This document shows, one piece after another, positions 1 through 6,055 of a stretch of DNA of 15,991 nt. The position numbers were made by a program, and so were the translations under genes. A model generated the notes under the pieces. The model was not told where the DNA came from. It saw nothing but the letters and a program-made list of their open reading frames with translations, and did no database searches. Source of the DNA: Methanobrevibacter sp. (GTDB lineage Archaea; Methanobacteriota; Methanobacteria; Methanobacteriales; Methanobacteriaceae); contig JAGCBE010000503.1 in assembly GCA_017652345.1 (NCBI GenBank), forward strand, positions 1 to 15,991. The letters run 5' to 3'. Numbering within the stretch: the stretch's first letter is position 1; the number at the start of each line of letters is the position of its first letter.

Positions 1-67
1 GTGTAAAGTAAGTGTAAAGTACCCCAAAAAAGTGTCAAGTAAATGTAAAGGTGTCAAGTGTCAAGTA
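1..67 (+). repeat. Tip-proximal ITR iterons GTGTMAAGTA
   Basis: Copies of GTGTAAAGTA lie at 1-10 and 12-21 (11-bp period). GTGTCAAGTA lies at 32-41 and 58-67, GTGTCAAGT at 51-59, and a degenerate copy AATGTAAAGG at 42-51. The same block is present inverted at 15925-15991. AAAGTA within the unit matches the six-base end of phi29 DNA. The likely role is binding of an origin or initiation protein; none is identified here. Confidence 0.75.
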
Positions 68-73
68 AGCAAG

Positions 74-137
74 TTTACATTTACAAATTTACAATAACAC
101 ATTTACAATAATAAAACAAGTTTACATTTGCTTTACA
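74..137 (-). repeat. Inner ITR iterons TTTACA (reverse TGTAAA)
   Basis: Six copies of TTTACA lie at 74-79, 80-85, 88-93, 102-107, 121-126 and 132-137. They are the same TGTAAA core as the tip-proximal block but on the opposite strand, so the polarity of the motif flips at about position 70. The right end has the mirror arrangement. The motif recurs in the hairpin at 1343-1372 and near 4305-4322. Confidence 0.65.
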
Positions 138-141
138 TATG

Positions 142-176
142 AAAAAATTAATAGGTTAAATACTTACCTATTAATT
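142..176 (-). terminator. Rho-independent terminator at the end of the ATPase gene
   Basis: On the minus strand AATTAATAGGT (176-166) pairs perfectly with ACCTATTAATT (156-146) across a 9-nt loop and is followed by a run of six T. The stem lies inside the last codons and stop of the ATPase gene. It would end the leftward late transcript just before the left ITR. Confidence 0.8.
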
Positions 177-1158
177 CTAAAATTTCATTTTTTATTTTAA
201 TATTATCAAAATATAATTCAGCGTTTCTAAACTTTTGTATTACTATTTTAAAATATTCAAATTTACTAATTTTAATCATCTGTGAATGTTCTGTATGATC
301 GTCAGTATTGAATGTAAAGACTATAGGGCAATTCTCATCATATGCACTAGATATATGTATAAATCCAGTTGTACTATCAGACCATACTCCGTAGCATAAA
401 CCATTATATTTAATAGTAAAACAAAATTTAGCATGTTCTGTACGTTTACCAATAAAGGCTTTACTATCACGTAAGAATTCATTATCAATAGCATATTTAC
501 CATATTTAGTACCAGCTACTAAACGACCAAATTTAGATTCATGCTTAACTTTACGATACTCTTCATTTTTAATATAATTAACTACTATTAAATTATCTTT
601 AAATGTAGCAATATCAGAGTTATAAGGTAGGGATAAATTAAAGTAAGTAAAATATGGATTAGTAATAGAGATCGCATTACCTAAGAAAATAACTTTAATA
701 TCACGTAAACGACCAATAGTTTCAATTATATCTAACATTTGCTCTACTTCGTTAGCAAGATAATGATAACATCCTTTATCAATTATGAACTCATCAAATA
801 CGATTGTATCTACGTTTGCAAATGAAGCTGATTTAAGTATGTTAGCAGTTGAAAGTGGAAGAGCATAACCAATTATATGTTTATTCATTTTAAATTTATT
901 AGAATCTACTGAGAAATTATCATCAGGAAATAGACCAGCTGCTTTTATATCATCAAAAAACTTCGGAACAGATTCTTTTAATTCAGTTTTATAACGTCTT
1001 AAATAAACAAATTGTTTATGTTTCTTCTTGTAATGATTTATTACGTATTTTTTAGCACTAAAACTCTTACCTACACCGCGTTCTCCTATAATATAGTATA
1101 GTAGTGCGTTATAAGATAAAACGTGGCTAATATCATACCAAAATGAAGAATTTTTCAT
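148..1158 (-). CDS. DNA packaging ATPase, phi29 gp16-like
   Basis: This 336-aa protein is close in length to phi29 gp16 (332 aa), and many stretches align with it. It is the motor ATPase that drives DNA through the portal into the prohead. Walker A is GERGVGKS (residues 25-32), Walker B TIVFDEF (D122, E123), then R150/R152 in the arginine-finger region and the coupling motif FLGNAIS (N161). In phi29 the enzyme acts as a ring on a pRNA scaffold, and a candidate pRNA lies just upstream here (1179-1299). The ATG is preceded by a good GAGGTG site about 5 nt away. It is the last gene of the late region and stops 6 bp before the left ITR. Confidence 0.96.
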   Translation of the reverse strand: MKNSSFWYDISHVLSYNALLYYIIGERGVGKSFSAKKYVINHYKKKHKQFVYLRRYKTELKESVPKFFDDIKAAGLFPDDNFSVDSNKFKMNKHIIGYALPLSTANILKSASFANVDTIVFDEFIIDKGCYHYLANEVEQMLDIIETIGRLRDIKVIFLGNAISITNPYFTYFNLSLPYNSDIATFKDNLIVVNYIKNEEYRKVKHESKFGRLVAGTKYGKYAIDNEFLRDSKAFIGKRTEHAKFCFTIKYNGLCYGVWSDSTTGFIHISSAYDENCPIVFTFNTDDHTEHSQMIKISKFEYFKIVIQKFRNAELYFDNIKIKNEILELIGKYLTY

Positions 1159-1178
1159 ATATACACCTCATAATAAGA

Positions 1179-1299
1179 AAAGTAGAGAATTTTAAATATT
1201 TTAGTAAGGGATAATCACACCATAATATTTTAGTTAGCTCTTCACTATGATTAATACTAAAATAAACTTAACTAAATTAAATATTTAACTCTCTACTTT
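1179..1299 (-). ncRNA. Candidate packaging RNA (pRNA-like structured RNA, ~121 nt)
   Basis: Read on the minus strand, the ends pair in a long bulged helix: 1287-1299 with 1179-1191 (13 bp including one G-U), 1281-1286 with 1194-1199, 1271-1276 with 1200-1205, and 1267-1269 with 1206-1208, about 28 bp in all. Inside is a 9-bp hairpin, 1256-1264 with 1226-1234. Its 21-nt loop holds UAAUCAUA (1253-1246), which can pair with UGUGAUUA (1219-1212) as a pseudoknot or between molecules. Two of the pairs are G-U on the minus strand but would be A-C mismatches on the plus strand, which favours minus-strand RNA. phi29 pRNA is 120 nt, has a long end helix and two mutually pairing loops, and works with gp16; the ATPase gene lies directly downstream here. 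The alternative is a structured leader regulating the ATPase. Function is inferred; no homology is claimed. Confidence 0.55.
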
Positions 1300-1302
1300 A
1301 AA

Positions 1303-1323
1303 CAGGTTTCGCTAAATGCTAAC
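1303..1323 (-). other. Small hairpin upstream of the pRNA candidate
   Basis: On the minus strand GGUU and AACC flank GC-AUUUA-GC, giving a short GC-containing hairpin between the extended -10 promoter and the structured RNA. It is small and may simply be the 5' leader of that transcript. This accounts for the rest of the 221-bp gene-free stretch 1159-1379, together with the RNA, promoter and terminator. Confidence 0.35.
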
Positions 1324-1332
1324 CATATATTA

Positions 1333-1341
1333 ATTATAACA
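1333..1341 (-). promoter_or_regulatory. Extended -10 promoter for pRNA candidate and ATPase
   Basis: The minus strand reads TGTTATAAT, a full extended -10. The best -35 is only TAGAAA, 17 bp upstream within the terminator hairpin. A start about 7 nt downstream would put the 5' end near 1326, before the structured RNA at 1299. Confidence 0.6.
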
Positions 1342-1372
1342 AAAAATGTAAACTATTTCTAGTTTACATTTT
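1341..1372 (-). terminator. Terminator after the appendage gene
   Basis: A perfect 13-bp stem (1343-1355 with 1360-1372) with a 4-nt loop is followed on the minus strand by a short T run, 8 bp after the stop of the 244-aa gene. The arms are TGTAAA/TTTACA, the same core as the ITR iterons, so a protein-binding role is also possible. Confidence 0.7.
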
Positions 1373-1379
1373 ATTTACA

Positions 1380-2114
1380 TTAACTAACAGGTATATCGCC
1401 AAAGTCTTTAATGTAATATAGACAAGGCATAACAAATGAATAGTAATCTCCTTGACCGATATTAGGAAAGTTAAATACTACATCTCCGTTAGTTTTAACT
1501 GTTGCAGTTATATACCACATAGCTTTAGTAGATTGATTTTGCATTACACCAATAGGATTAATAGTAAATTCACTAGTTGGAGCAAGTGTAGTTGATATTT
1601 TAGCACTAGCACCAGCACCAGATGATACGTTTACAAATACTCTACCATAAATTTTAGCAAGTGATCCATCACTATTTTTAGCAATAGTAATATCACAAGC
1701 ATTAGCGATTCCAGTACAATTAGTGAAAGTAAAATCACTATTAGTATAAGAAGTAGTAGTTGTTAAGTTAAAGTTTGCAATATCTCCAGCATTCTTTTTC
1801 ATTCCAGTATCTACTTCATTAATAGCACCTACTAAAGAAGTTTTTTCTGTAGTAGATAAATTAGCCATAGTACCGATATTAGTGTTTGCAGTACCAGCAT
1901 TAGTTAAAGCAGTATTTGCTGTTAAAACAGCACCATCAGCTTTACCATCAGCAGTATCAGCTTTAGTATCAGCACCATCAGCTTTAGCTTGAGCTGCGTG
2001 AATACCAGCATCAATATTAGCCATATCTGTATTATAATCAGTAAGGTAAGTAGGTTTATCAGATCCTACGTATTGAGATAACTCATAGTAAGTTGTTTTA
2101 TTTGTACTAGCCAT
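1380..2114 (-). CDS. Fibre/appendage protein with Ala-Asp-rich repeats (head fibre or tail fibre)
   Basis: 244 aa. The N-terminal part (to about residue 35) looks like a virion attachment segment. Residues about 40-75 are a low-complexity Ala/Asp/Lys/Thr repeat (units like KADGADT, KADTADG) suited to a trimeric coiled or extended stalk. About 85-105 contains LSTTEKTSLVGAINEV, a segment common in phage fibres. The C-terminal 135 residues are Thr/Asn/Ser-rich and look like a beta-rich receptor-binding or trimerisation head. No enzyme motif is seen. It is a virion surface fibre by composition and position; whether it corresponds to phi29 gp8.5 (head fibre) or gp12 (appendage) cannot be decided here. 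It has its own promoter (2146-2154) and a strong AAAGGAG site. Confidence 0.7.
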   Translation of the reverse strand: MASTNKTTYYELSQYVGSDKPTYLTDYNTDMANIDAGIHAAQAKADGADTKADTADGKADGAVLTANTALTNAGTANTNIGTMANLSTTEKTSLVGAINEVDTGMKKNAGDIANFNLTTTTSYTNSDFTFTNCTGIANACDITIAKNSDGSLAKIYGRVFVNVSSGAGASAKISTTLAPTSEFTINPIGVMQNQSTKAMWYITATVKTNGDVVFNFPNIGQGDYYSFVMPCLYYIKDFGDIPVS

Positions 2115-2145
2115 AATAAATTCTCCTTTCTATATTTATAAATTA

Positions 2146-2154
2146 ATTATAGCA
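2146..2154 (-). promoter_or_regulatory. Extended -10 promoter for the fibre gene
   Basis: TGCTATAAT on the minus strand, 32 bp before the ATG, is followed by a leader ending in ATAGAAAGGAG. No good -35 is seen (TTTAGT at 16 bp spacing). There is no clear terminator hairpin between this promoter and the upstream gene. Confidence 0.6.
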
Positions 2155-2163
2155 TAATATATA

Positions 2164-2739
2164 TTAAACTAAAATAGTTTTTGCTTGAGTATCAAATTCA
2201 TAAGCAGTTATTTGATAAGCATCAAAGTTAGTAGCTGTTAATTCTAGTGCATCAAATTCTGAAGCAGTTATAGCATCTACAACTAAAGCATTGAATAAGT
2301 TATTTACAACTATTTGAATATTACTAAATAGACCAGTTGTTGGATCTCTTAGAATAATATTATCTATAGATATATGATCTATTTTGTAATTAAGTTCTTC
2401 ATATTTATCATCAATATATGCTTTTAAAATATTATAGTTATTATCAATTAGAGTTAAAACTCTAGCTGTTAAATCAGCGAATTTTTGCTCTAGTTCAGCT
2501 TCTATTTCTTCAAATCTAGTATTAATAGAAATAATTAACTCTTCAACTAATCTTTTAATTTCATCATATTGATCTTCATATTTTTCAATAAACTCAGTAT
2601 TATAATTAACTTGTTCTATAACTTCATTTAACTTTTTTAAAATTGCTGATAATTCTTCAAGATAAGATAAAGATTCATCAAAAGCAAGTGGAATTGAGTT
2701 ATAAACATAATTATTATTTATATTAATAGGTTTTATCAT
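2164..2739 (-). CDS. Coiled-coil tail/appendage protein with decapeptide repeats
   Basis: 191 aa. The N-terminal ~20 residues may be an anchor. Residues about 20-120 are strongly heptad-like and rich in Glu, Leu, Ile and Lys (for example the stretch around EELIISINTRFEEIEAELEQ), giving a long coiled coil. The C-terminus carries three decapeptide repeats: ITASEFDALE (157-166), LTATNFDAYQ (167-176) and ITAYEFDTQA (177-186). I infer a trimeric fibre or adaptor of the tail or head. It follows the lower collar gene after 15 bp, with a good AAAGGAG site. I recognise no family by name; a structural role comes from position and composition. Confidence 0.6.
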   Translation of the reverse strand: MIKPININNNYVYNSIPLAFDESLSYLEELSAILKKLNEVIEQVNYNTEFIEKYEDQYDEIKRLVEELIISINTRFEEIEAELEQKFADLTARVLTLIDNNYNILKAYIDDKYEELNYKIDHISIDNIILRDPTTGLFSNIQIVVNNLFNALVVDAITASEFDALELTATNFDAYQITAYEFDTQAKTILV

Positions 2740-2754
2740 AAATATTACTCCTTT

Positions 2755-3363
2755 CTAAAGTATACCCATAAATAAATCAGATAAATCATTAATAATCATA
2801 AGATCTATATTAAGTAGGTTATTTTTAATATCATTAAGTAAATCTATATTATATCTACCACCATTATTACCAGTAATTGTTTTAATATAATCTTCTGTTG
2901 AATTTCCATCTGTTGTAGTAGAAGAGTTATCATCAGATTTACCGAAATTGATATTAGAAGCGTGTGTCATTTGATCCATAGTAGATTGTACTAGTTGACC
3001 TTGCGGAGTATCTTCAAATAGTGATTTAGAATTACTAGATGATGAAGAATTACCAGTAGTTGTACTATCTACGCTTCTATTAAACTTTTCAGTTAAATTA
3101 ACATTAGATTCTAAGTCATTTAAAAGTAGTTTTTGTTTTTCGTATAACGTATTATAGTAAGGCATTATTTCATTTAATTTACTACCTAGATAGTGGTTAA
3201 ATAGCTCTGGTGTTTCTAATCCGATTTCACTCATTAAATAATGATCTAATATCTTTTTATTTAATGTTTCTCTATATCCTTCATCAAAGATAGGATAAGA
3301 ATTTAAATTAAACTGGAATCCATTTTTAATTAAGTTTCTAATAGTTATAGTATACTTACTCAT
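2755..3363 (-). CDS. Lower collar (tail tube) protein, phi29 gp11-like
   Basis: 202 aa from the ATG at 3363, which follows GAGGTGG at good spacing; a longer reading to 3399 adds 12 residues inside the portal gene and lacks as good a site. The N-terminal half matches phi29 gp11 in order and content: FDEGYRETLNKKILDHY, then EIGLETPELFNHYLG, then LNEIMPYYNTLYEKQ (phi29 has HYLGLKLREIMPYYNQLY). This protein forms the tail tube/lower collar below the portal. The C-terminal half (about 100-165) is Ser/Thr/Asn-rich linker, and the total is much shorter than phi29 gp11 (293 aa). It overlaps the end of the portal gene by 8 nt, indicating translational coupling. Confidence 0.88.
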   Translation of the reverse strand: MSKYTITIRNLIKNGFQFNLNSYPIFDEGYRETLNKKILDHYLMSEIGLETPELFNHYLGSKLNEIMPYYNTLYEKQKLLLNDLESNVNLTEKFNRSVDSTTTGNSSSSSNSKSLFEDTPQGQLVQSTMDQMTHASNINFGKSDDNSSTTTDGNSTEDYIKTITGNNGGRYNIDLLNDIKNNLLNIDLMIINDLSDLFMGIL

Positions 3364-4255
3364 TTTCTTCCACCTCATTAGTAAAATCCATCTCATCAAA
3401 AGTAATATTTAATCCATTATCTTTTAATAATTCTAAAACATCTTTATTTAATTCTATAGTAATTTTTTCTTCACCATTAAAGAATTTAAGGTTAATTTCA
3501 TCACATGCTTTTTTACGTGTTTTATAAAAGCAATTAAGGTAATAATTGATTAGATCGTTATTACTTTCAGCTTCTGCAGTGATTAATCTTTCCTTTTTAT
3601 CGGTATTTGCATTATTAATTCCGACAAATGTTAAGAATTCATCCCAGATGTTATGTTTATGAAGTTCTAGTTTATCAATTATATAAGGCGTTTTAGTATC
3701 AATCGCATTAAGACGATTACCAATATTAAAGTCTTTATTACCAAATATAAATGGTTCATTACCATCATATTTCATAAGGACATTTTTCATAGTAAGTTGT
3801 GTCTTAGGGTCGCATTCTATCATGACTGGATGTTTAGTATTTTTTAAGTTAACATCTATTGAGCGTTCAGTTTCATATAATCTTTTAGCGAATAATTCAA
3901 TAGTTAAGAATGTAGGTTTTTCAAGTTCGTTATTCATTATATAAACAACATCATCAAAATTATATTGTTTATGATAACCAATAGACCATGCTTCTATTCT
4001 AGTAGGTAGGTGGTATACGTTAAGTTTATCAGAAGGATTTACTCTAACAGATAAGTATCCCATTTCAGGATCTTTAACGAATACCGCTCTACCATCTTCA
4101 AATAAAACACGTTCTAGAAAACGAGATGAGCCACCGACATCATCTAAACCTTTCCAAGTAAAGATAGAAGTAGCGATTAACTTCATCCTATCAAAATAAT
4201 CAATAAAAGTAGCATTATTCATAAACATAGCTTCTTTAGTTTGATTAAATTTCAT
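3356..4255 (-). CDS. Portal (upper collar/connector) protein, phi29 gp10-like
   Basis: 299 aa, against 309 for phi29 gp10, with clear co-linear matches: FLERVLFEDGRAVFVKDPEMGYLSV (start only quoted in phi29 form as FLEKSIHQFG), PTFLTIELFAKRL (TPTLELFAAEL), YIIDKLELHKHNIWDEFLTF ([20 protein letters not shown]) and GINNANTDKKERLITAEAES ([20 protein letters not shown]). It forms the dodecameric portal through which DNA enters and to which the tail is joined. The gene has its own promoter (4283-4310) and AAAGGAAA site, and overlaps the lower collar gene at its end. Confidence 0.95.
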   Translation of the reverse strand: MKFNQTKEAMFMNNATFIDYFDRMKLIATSIFTWKGLDDVGGSSRFLERVLFEDGRAVFVKDPEMGYLSVRVNPSDKLNVYHLPTRIEAWSIGYHKQYNFDDVVYIMNNELEKPTFLTIELFAKRLYETERSIDVNLKNTKHPVMIECDPKTQLTMKNVLMKYDGNEPFIFGNKDFNIGNRLNAIDTKTPYIIDKLELHKHNIWDEFLTFVGINNANTDKKERLITAEAESNNDLINYYLNCFYKTRKKACDEINLKFFNGEEKITIELNKDVLELLKDNGLNITFDEMDFTNEVEENE

Positions 4256-4282
4256 TTTACCTAGTTTCCTTTCTATACTAAA

Positions 4283-4310
4283 ATTATAGCATAAAAACGT
4301 AAATTTACAA
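4283..4310 (-). promoter_or_regulatory. Late promoter for portal and lower collar genes
   Basis: TTGTAA (4310-4305), a 16-bp spacer ending in TGC, and TATAAT (4288-4283) on the minus strand form an extended -10 promoter with a fair -35. It is followed by a short leader with ATAGAAAGGA before the portal ATG. The -35 lies within the loop and inner arm of the preceding terminator. Confidence 0.7.
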
Positions 4311-4322
4311 TAATTTTACATT
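4291..4322 (-). terminator. Weak terminator after the tail knob gene
   Basis: On the minus strand AAUGUAAA (4322-4315) can pair with UUUACGUU (4303-4296) with one U-G pair and an 11-nt loop, followed by a short T run. It starts in the stop codon of the tail knob gene. The stem is AT-rich and modest. Confidence 0.5.
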
Positions 4323-5982
4323 AAACTATAGTATTTGCTTGAGAATAATCTAGCATAGTAGAGGGATTATGCCAAAATGTAATACCATTATCAAAAATAG
4401 TTTTAATTCTTGACATGTATTCTTGAGGAATATTACCTGTAAAATTACATCCTTTAGTTTTTAAATAATTCCAATTTAAACGAGTATTTATAGATGGAGT
4501 TTTAAGAATGTTTACTTTATAACCAAACATGTCAAAATATTTATCTATAATAGTTGCGTATTCTTCTTTTACGTGCATATAATAATAAGTTGTTGTACTA
4601 CGTTGATGAGCGTATAGCATGTCTCCAAGTGAAGCGTTACCTCTTAATTCATCAGGAGCAAGTTCATGAAGTTTTTTCTGTTTTACATTTTCAGTTATAT
4701 CATTAACTAAAGCACCACCACTTGAGCCTACCATTCCAGCACCAGAAGATGCTAAAAGTGGATTCATAGTCGCAGCTCCTACCATAAATGTACCAGCTCC
4801 TAAAAGCATACCACCAACATCTTTAGCATAAGAAAAAGCGTTATTTACTCCAGCTTGTGTAAGCCAGTTTGTATATGAATCATTAGCCCAAGAACACATA
4901 GGAAATTTACTCATACTAAAGCTTTCTAACATGTTCTCAGCTTTATTTTTATAATTTTGTGGAGCAAGTGCAAGTGAACCAGACGGAGCAATTGCACTAA
5001 GTAAATTAAATTTAATAGAAGTATTAGAAAAATCTTCAAAATTATATTTTTTTAATCCACCAGTACCATTATCCATAAGTAGATAAGAATAATCAGATGT
5101 AAGTAATTTTTTATTACGTGGTGTATAACTTCCTAAAGTTGTCGGTTTATTTCCAATAGTAATAGTATTAGATAAAGCGTTATCAGTAATATCTACTTGA
5201 TAATAATCAGTAACACCACTAAATACACCAGCAACGAATTGCTTTCTTGTATAAGTCATTAAACTTTTAGGATACATAAATACAGAGATTATTTCTCCAG
5301 CTTTATTAAGTCTATTCATATTTGATAAAAATGGAGAAGCAGATATTAAAAGTACATCAGTAAAACATATATACATAGTACCAGAATAAACACCATTATA
5401 TCTAAAATTAATAATATCTTCAGATCTAAATATATCACTATCTGGGACTACTTGCATAACTATAGCCCAGTTTAAGTTTGAGCCAGATTCACTAAATATA
5501 TTATTATCAACAAGACCACTAGAGCCAACAATATATTCTCCTGTTTCTACATTTTCGGGTATAGTATGAAGTCCAACTGTATCATTATTAACATGTTCTC
5601 TTTCTACAAATGTATTATTATAATTTATATCAAAAAAGTATGTTTGCATAACGTCAAGCTCTATATTGATTCTAGTAGTTTCATTGTCAATATATTGCAT
5701 GGATGTAATAAAATAATAATAATATTTGTTTTCGTTAAGTAAAACTAAATAGTTATTTGTGTCTATATCTTCAATAAAATCAGATACTTTTATAAATTGC
5801 TCTAATCTTAAATATGTATAATCTGTATAACTTTTAGTTGACACACCATAATCAAATGGATCAAGTGGATTTCCAATAAAATAATTACGTTGTGAATCAC
5901 TTGATGAAAATGTTAAAGTATTTTTATAATCATTTTCTAAGTTAGTTTTACATAACCATAACTTTGATTTTGGATTATTCAT
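4321..5982 (-). CDS. Distal tail knob protein, phi29 gp9-like
   Basis: 553 aa (phi29 gp9 is 599). The N-terminal region matches gp9: NDYKNT (17-22), then INIELDVMQTYFFDINY (about 105-121) and FVEREHV (125-131), against FEIDVLQTWMFDIKF and FIVREHV in phi29. Residues about 388-425 are a Gly/Ala/Met/Val-rich hydrophobic stretch. In the same place in gp9, hydrophobic loops plug the knob and insert into the host membrane to let DNA pass. The conserved C-terminal block around WNYLKTKGCNF is also present. The role is the tail tip tube and membrane penetration. It is transcribed from a module at 6009-6043 that follows the capsid terminator. Confidence 0.93.
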   Translation of the reverse strand: MNNPKSKLWLCKTNLENDYKNTLTFSSSDSQRNYFIGNPLDPFDYGVSTKSYTDYTYLRLEQFIKVSDFIEDIDTNNYLVLLNENKYYYYFITSMQYIDNETTRINIELDVMQTYFFDINYNNTFVEREHVNNDTVGLHTIPENVETGEYIVGSSGLVDNNIFSESGSNLNWAIVMQVVPDSDIFRSEDIINFRYNGVYSGTMYICFTDVLLISASPFLSNMNRLNKAGEIISVFMYPKSLMTYTRKQFVAGVFSGVTDYYQVDITDNALSNTITIGNKPTTLGSYTPRNKKLLTSDYSYLLMDNGTGGLKKYNFEDFSNTSIKFNLLSAIAPSGSLALAPQNYKNKAENMLESFSMSKFPMCSWANDSYTNWLTQAGVNNAFSYAKDVGGMLLGAGTFMVGAATMNPLLASSGAGMVGSSGGALVNDITENVKQKKLHELAPDELRGNASLGDMLYAHQRSTTTYYYMHVKEEYATIIDKYFDMFGYKVNILKTPSINTRLNWNYLKTKGCNFTGNIPQEYMSRIKTIFDNGITFWHNPSTMLDYSQANTIV

Positions 5983-6008
5983 AATTCATTATTCCTTTCT
6001 ATATTACT

Positions 6009-6014
6009 ATTATA
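6009..6014 (-). promoter_or_regulatory. -10 element for the tail knob gene
   Basis: TATAAT on the minus strand lies directly after the T run of the capsid terminator and is followed by AATATAGAAAGGA, the same leader as at the other late promoters. The TG extension is missing and no good -35 is present, so it may be weak or need an activator. Confidence 0.5.
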
Positions 6015-6043
6015 TAAAAAAAGACTAGTTTTTACTAGTCTTT
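6013..6043 (-). terminator. Terminator after the major capsid gene
   Basis: AAAGACTAGT (minus strand, from 6043) pairs perfectly with ACTAGTCTTT (6029-6020) across a 4-nt loop, followed by seven or more T. It lies 12 bp after the capsid stop. It is one of the clearest intrinsic terminators here. Confidence 0.9.
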
Positions 6044-6055
6044 AATTTATACTTA

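Larger units (their letters stand above)
1..141. repeat. Left inverted terminal repeat (141 bp)
   Basis: Bases 1-141 are the exact reverse complement of 15851-15991; identity stops at 142 (a here, against the base expected from 15850). Perfect ITRs at both ends of a linear molecule that also encodes a terminal protein and a protein-primed polymerase mark the two replication origins. The terminal protein is inferred to be covalently attached to each 5' end. The ITR is far longer than the 6 bp of phi29 and closer to the long ITRs of Streptococcus phage Cp-1. It holds two blocks of short iterons: GTGTAAAGTA/GTGTCAAGTA near the tip (1, 12, 32, 51, 58) and TTTACA further in (74, 80, 88, 102, 121, 132). 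Confidence 0.97.

Noticed and set aside
321..503. 60-aa frame overlapping the ATPase gene
   Set aside because: It lies wholly inside the well-supported gp16-like gene in another frame, with no ribosome site and no recognisable content.
1930..1995. Short repeats resembling a CRISPR array
   Set aside because: They are in-frame codons of an Ala/Asp/Lys repeat in a fibre gene; unit length and spacing do not fit repeat-spacer structure.
3364..3399. Twelve-residue N-terminal extension of the lower collar protein
   Set aside because: The ATG at 3363 has the GAGGTGG site at proper spacing, and the gp11 match begins after it; the extension lies inside the portal gene.
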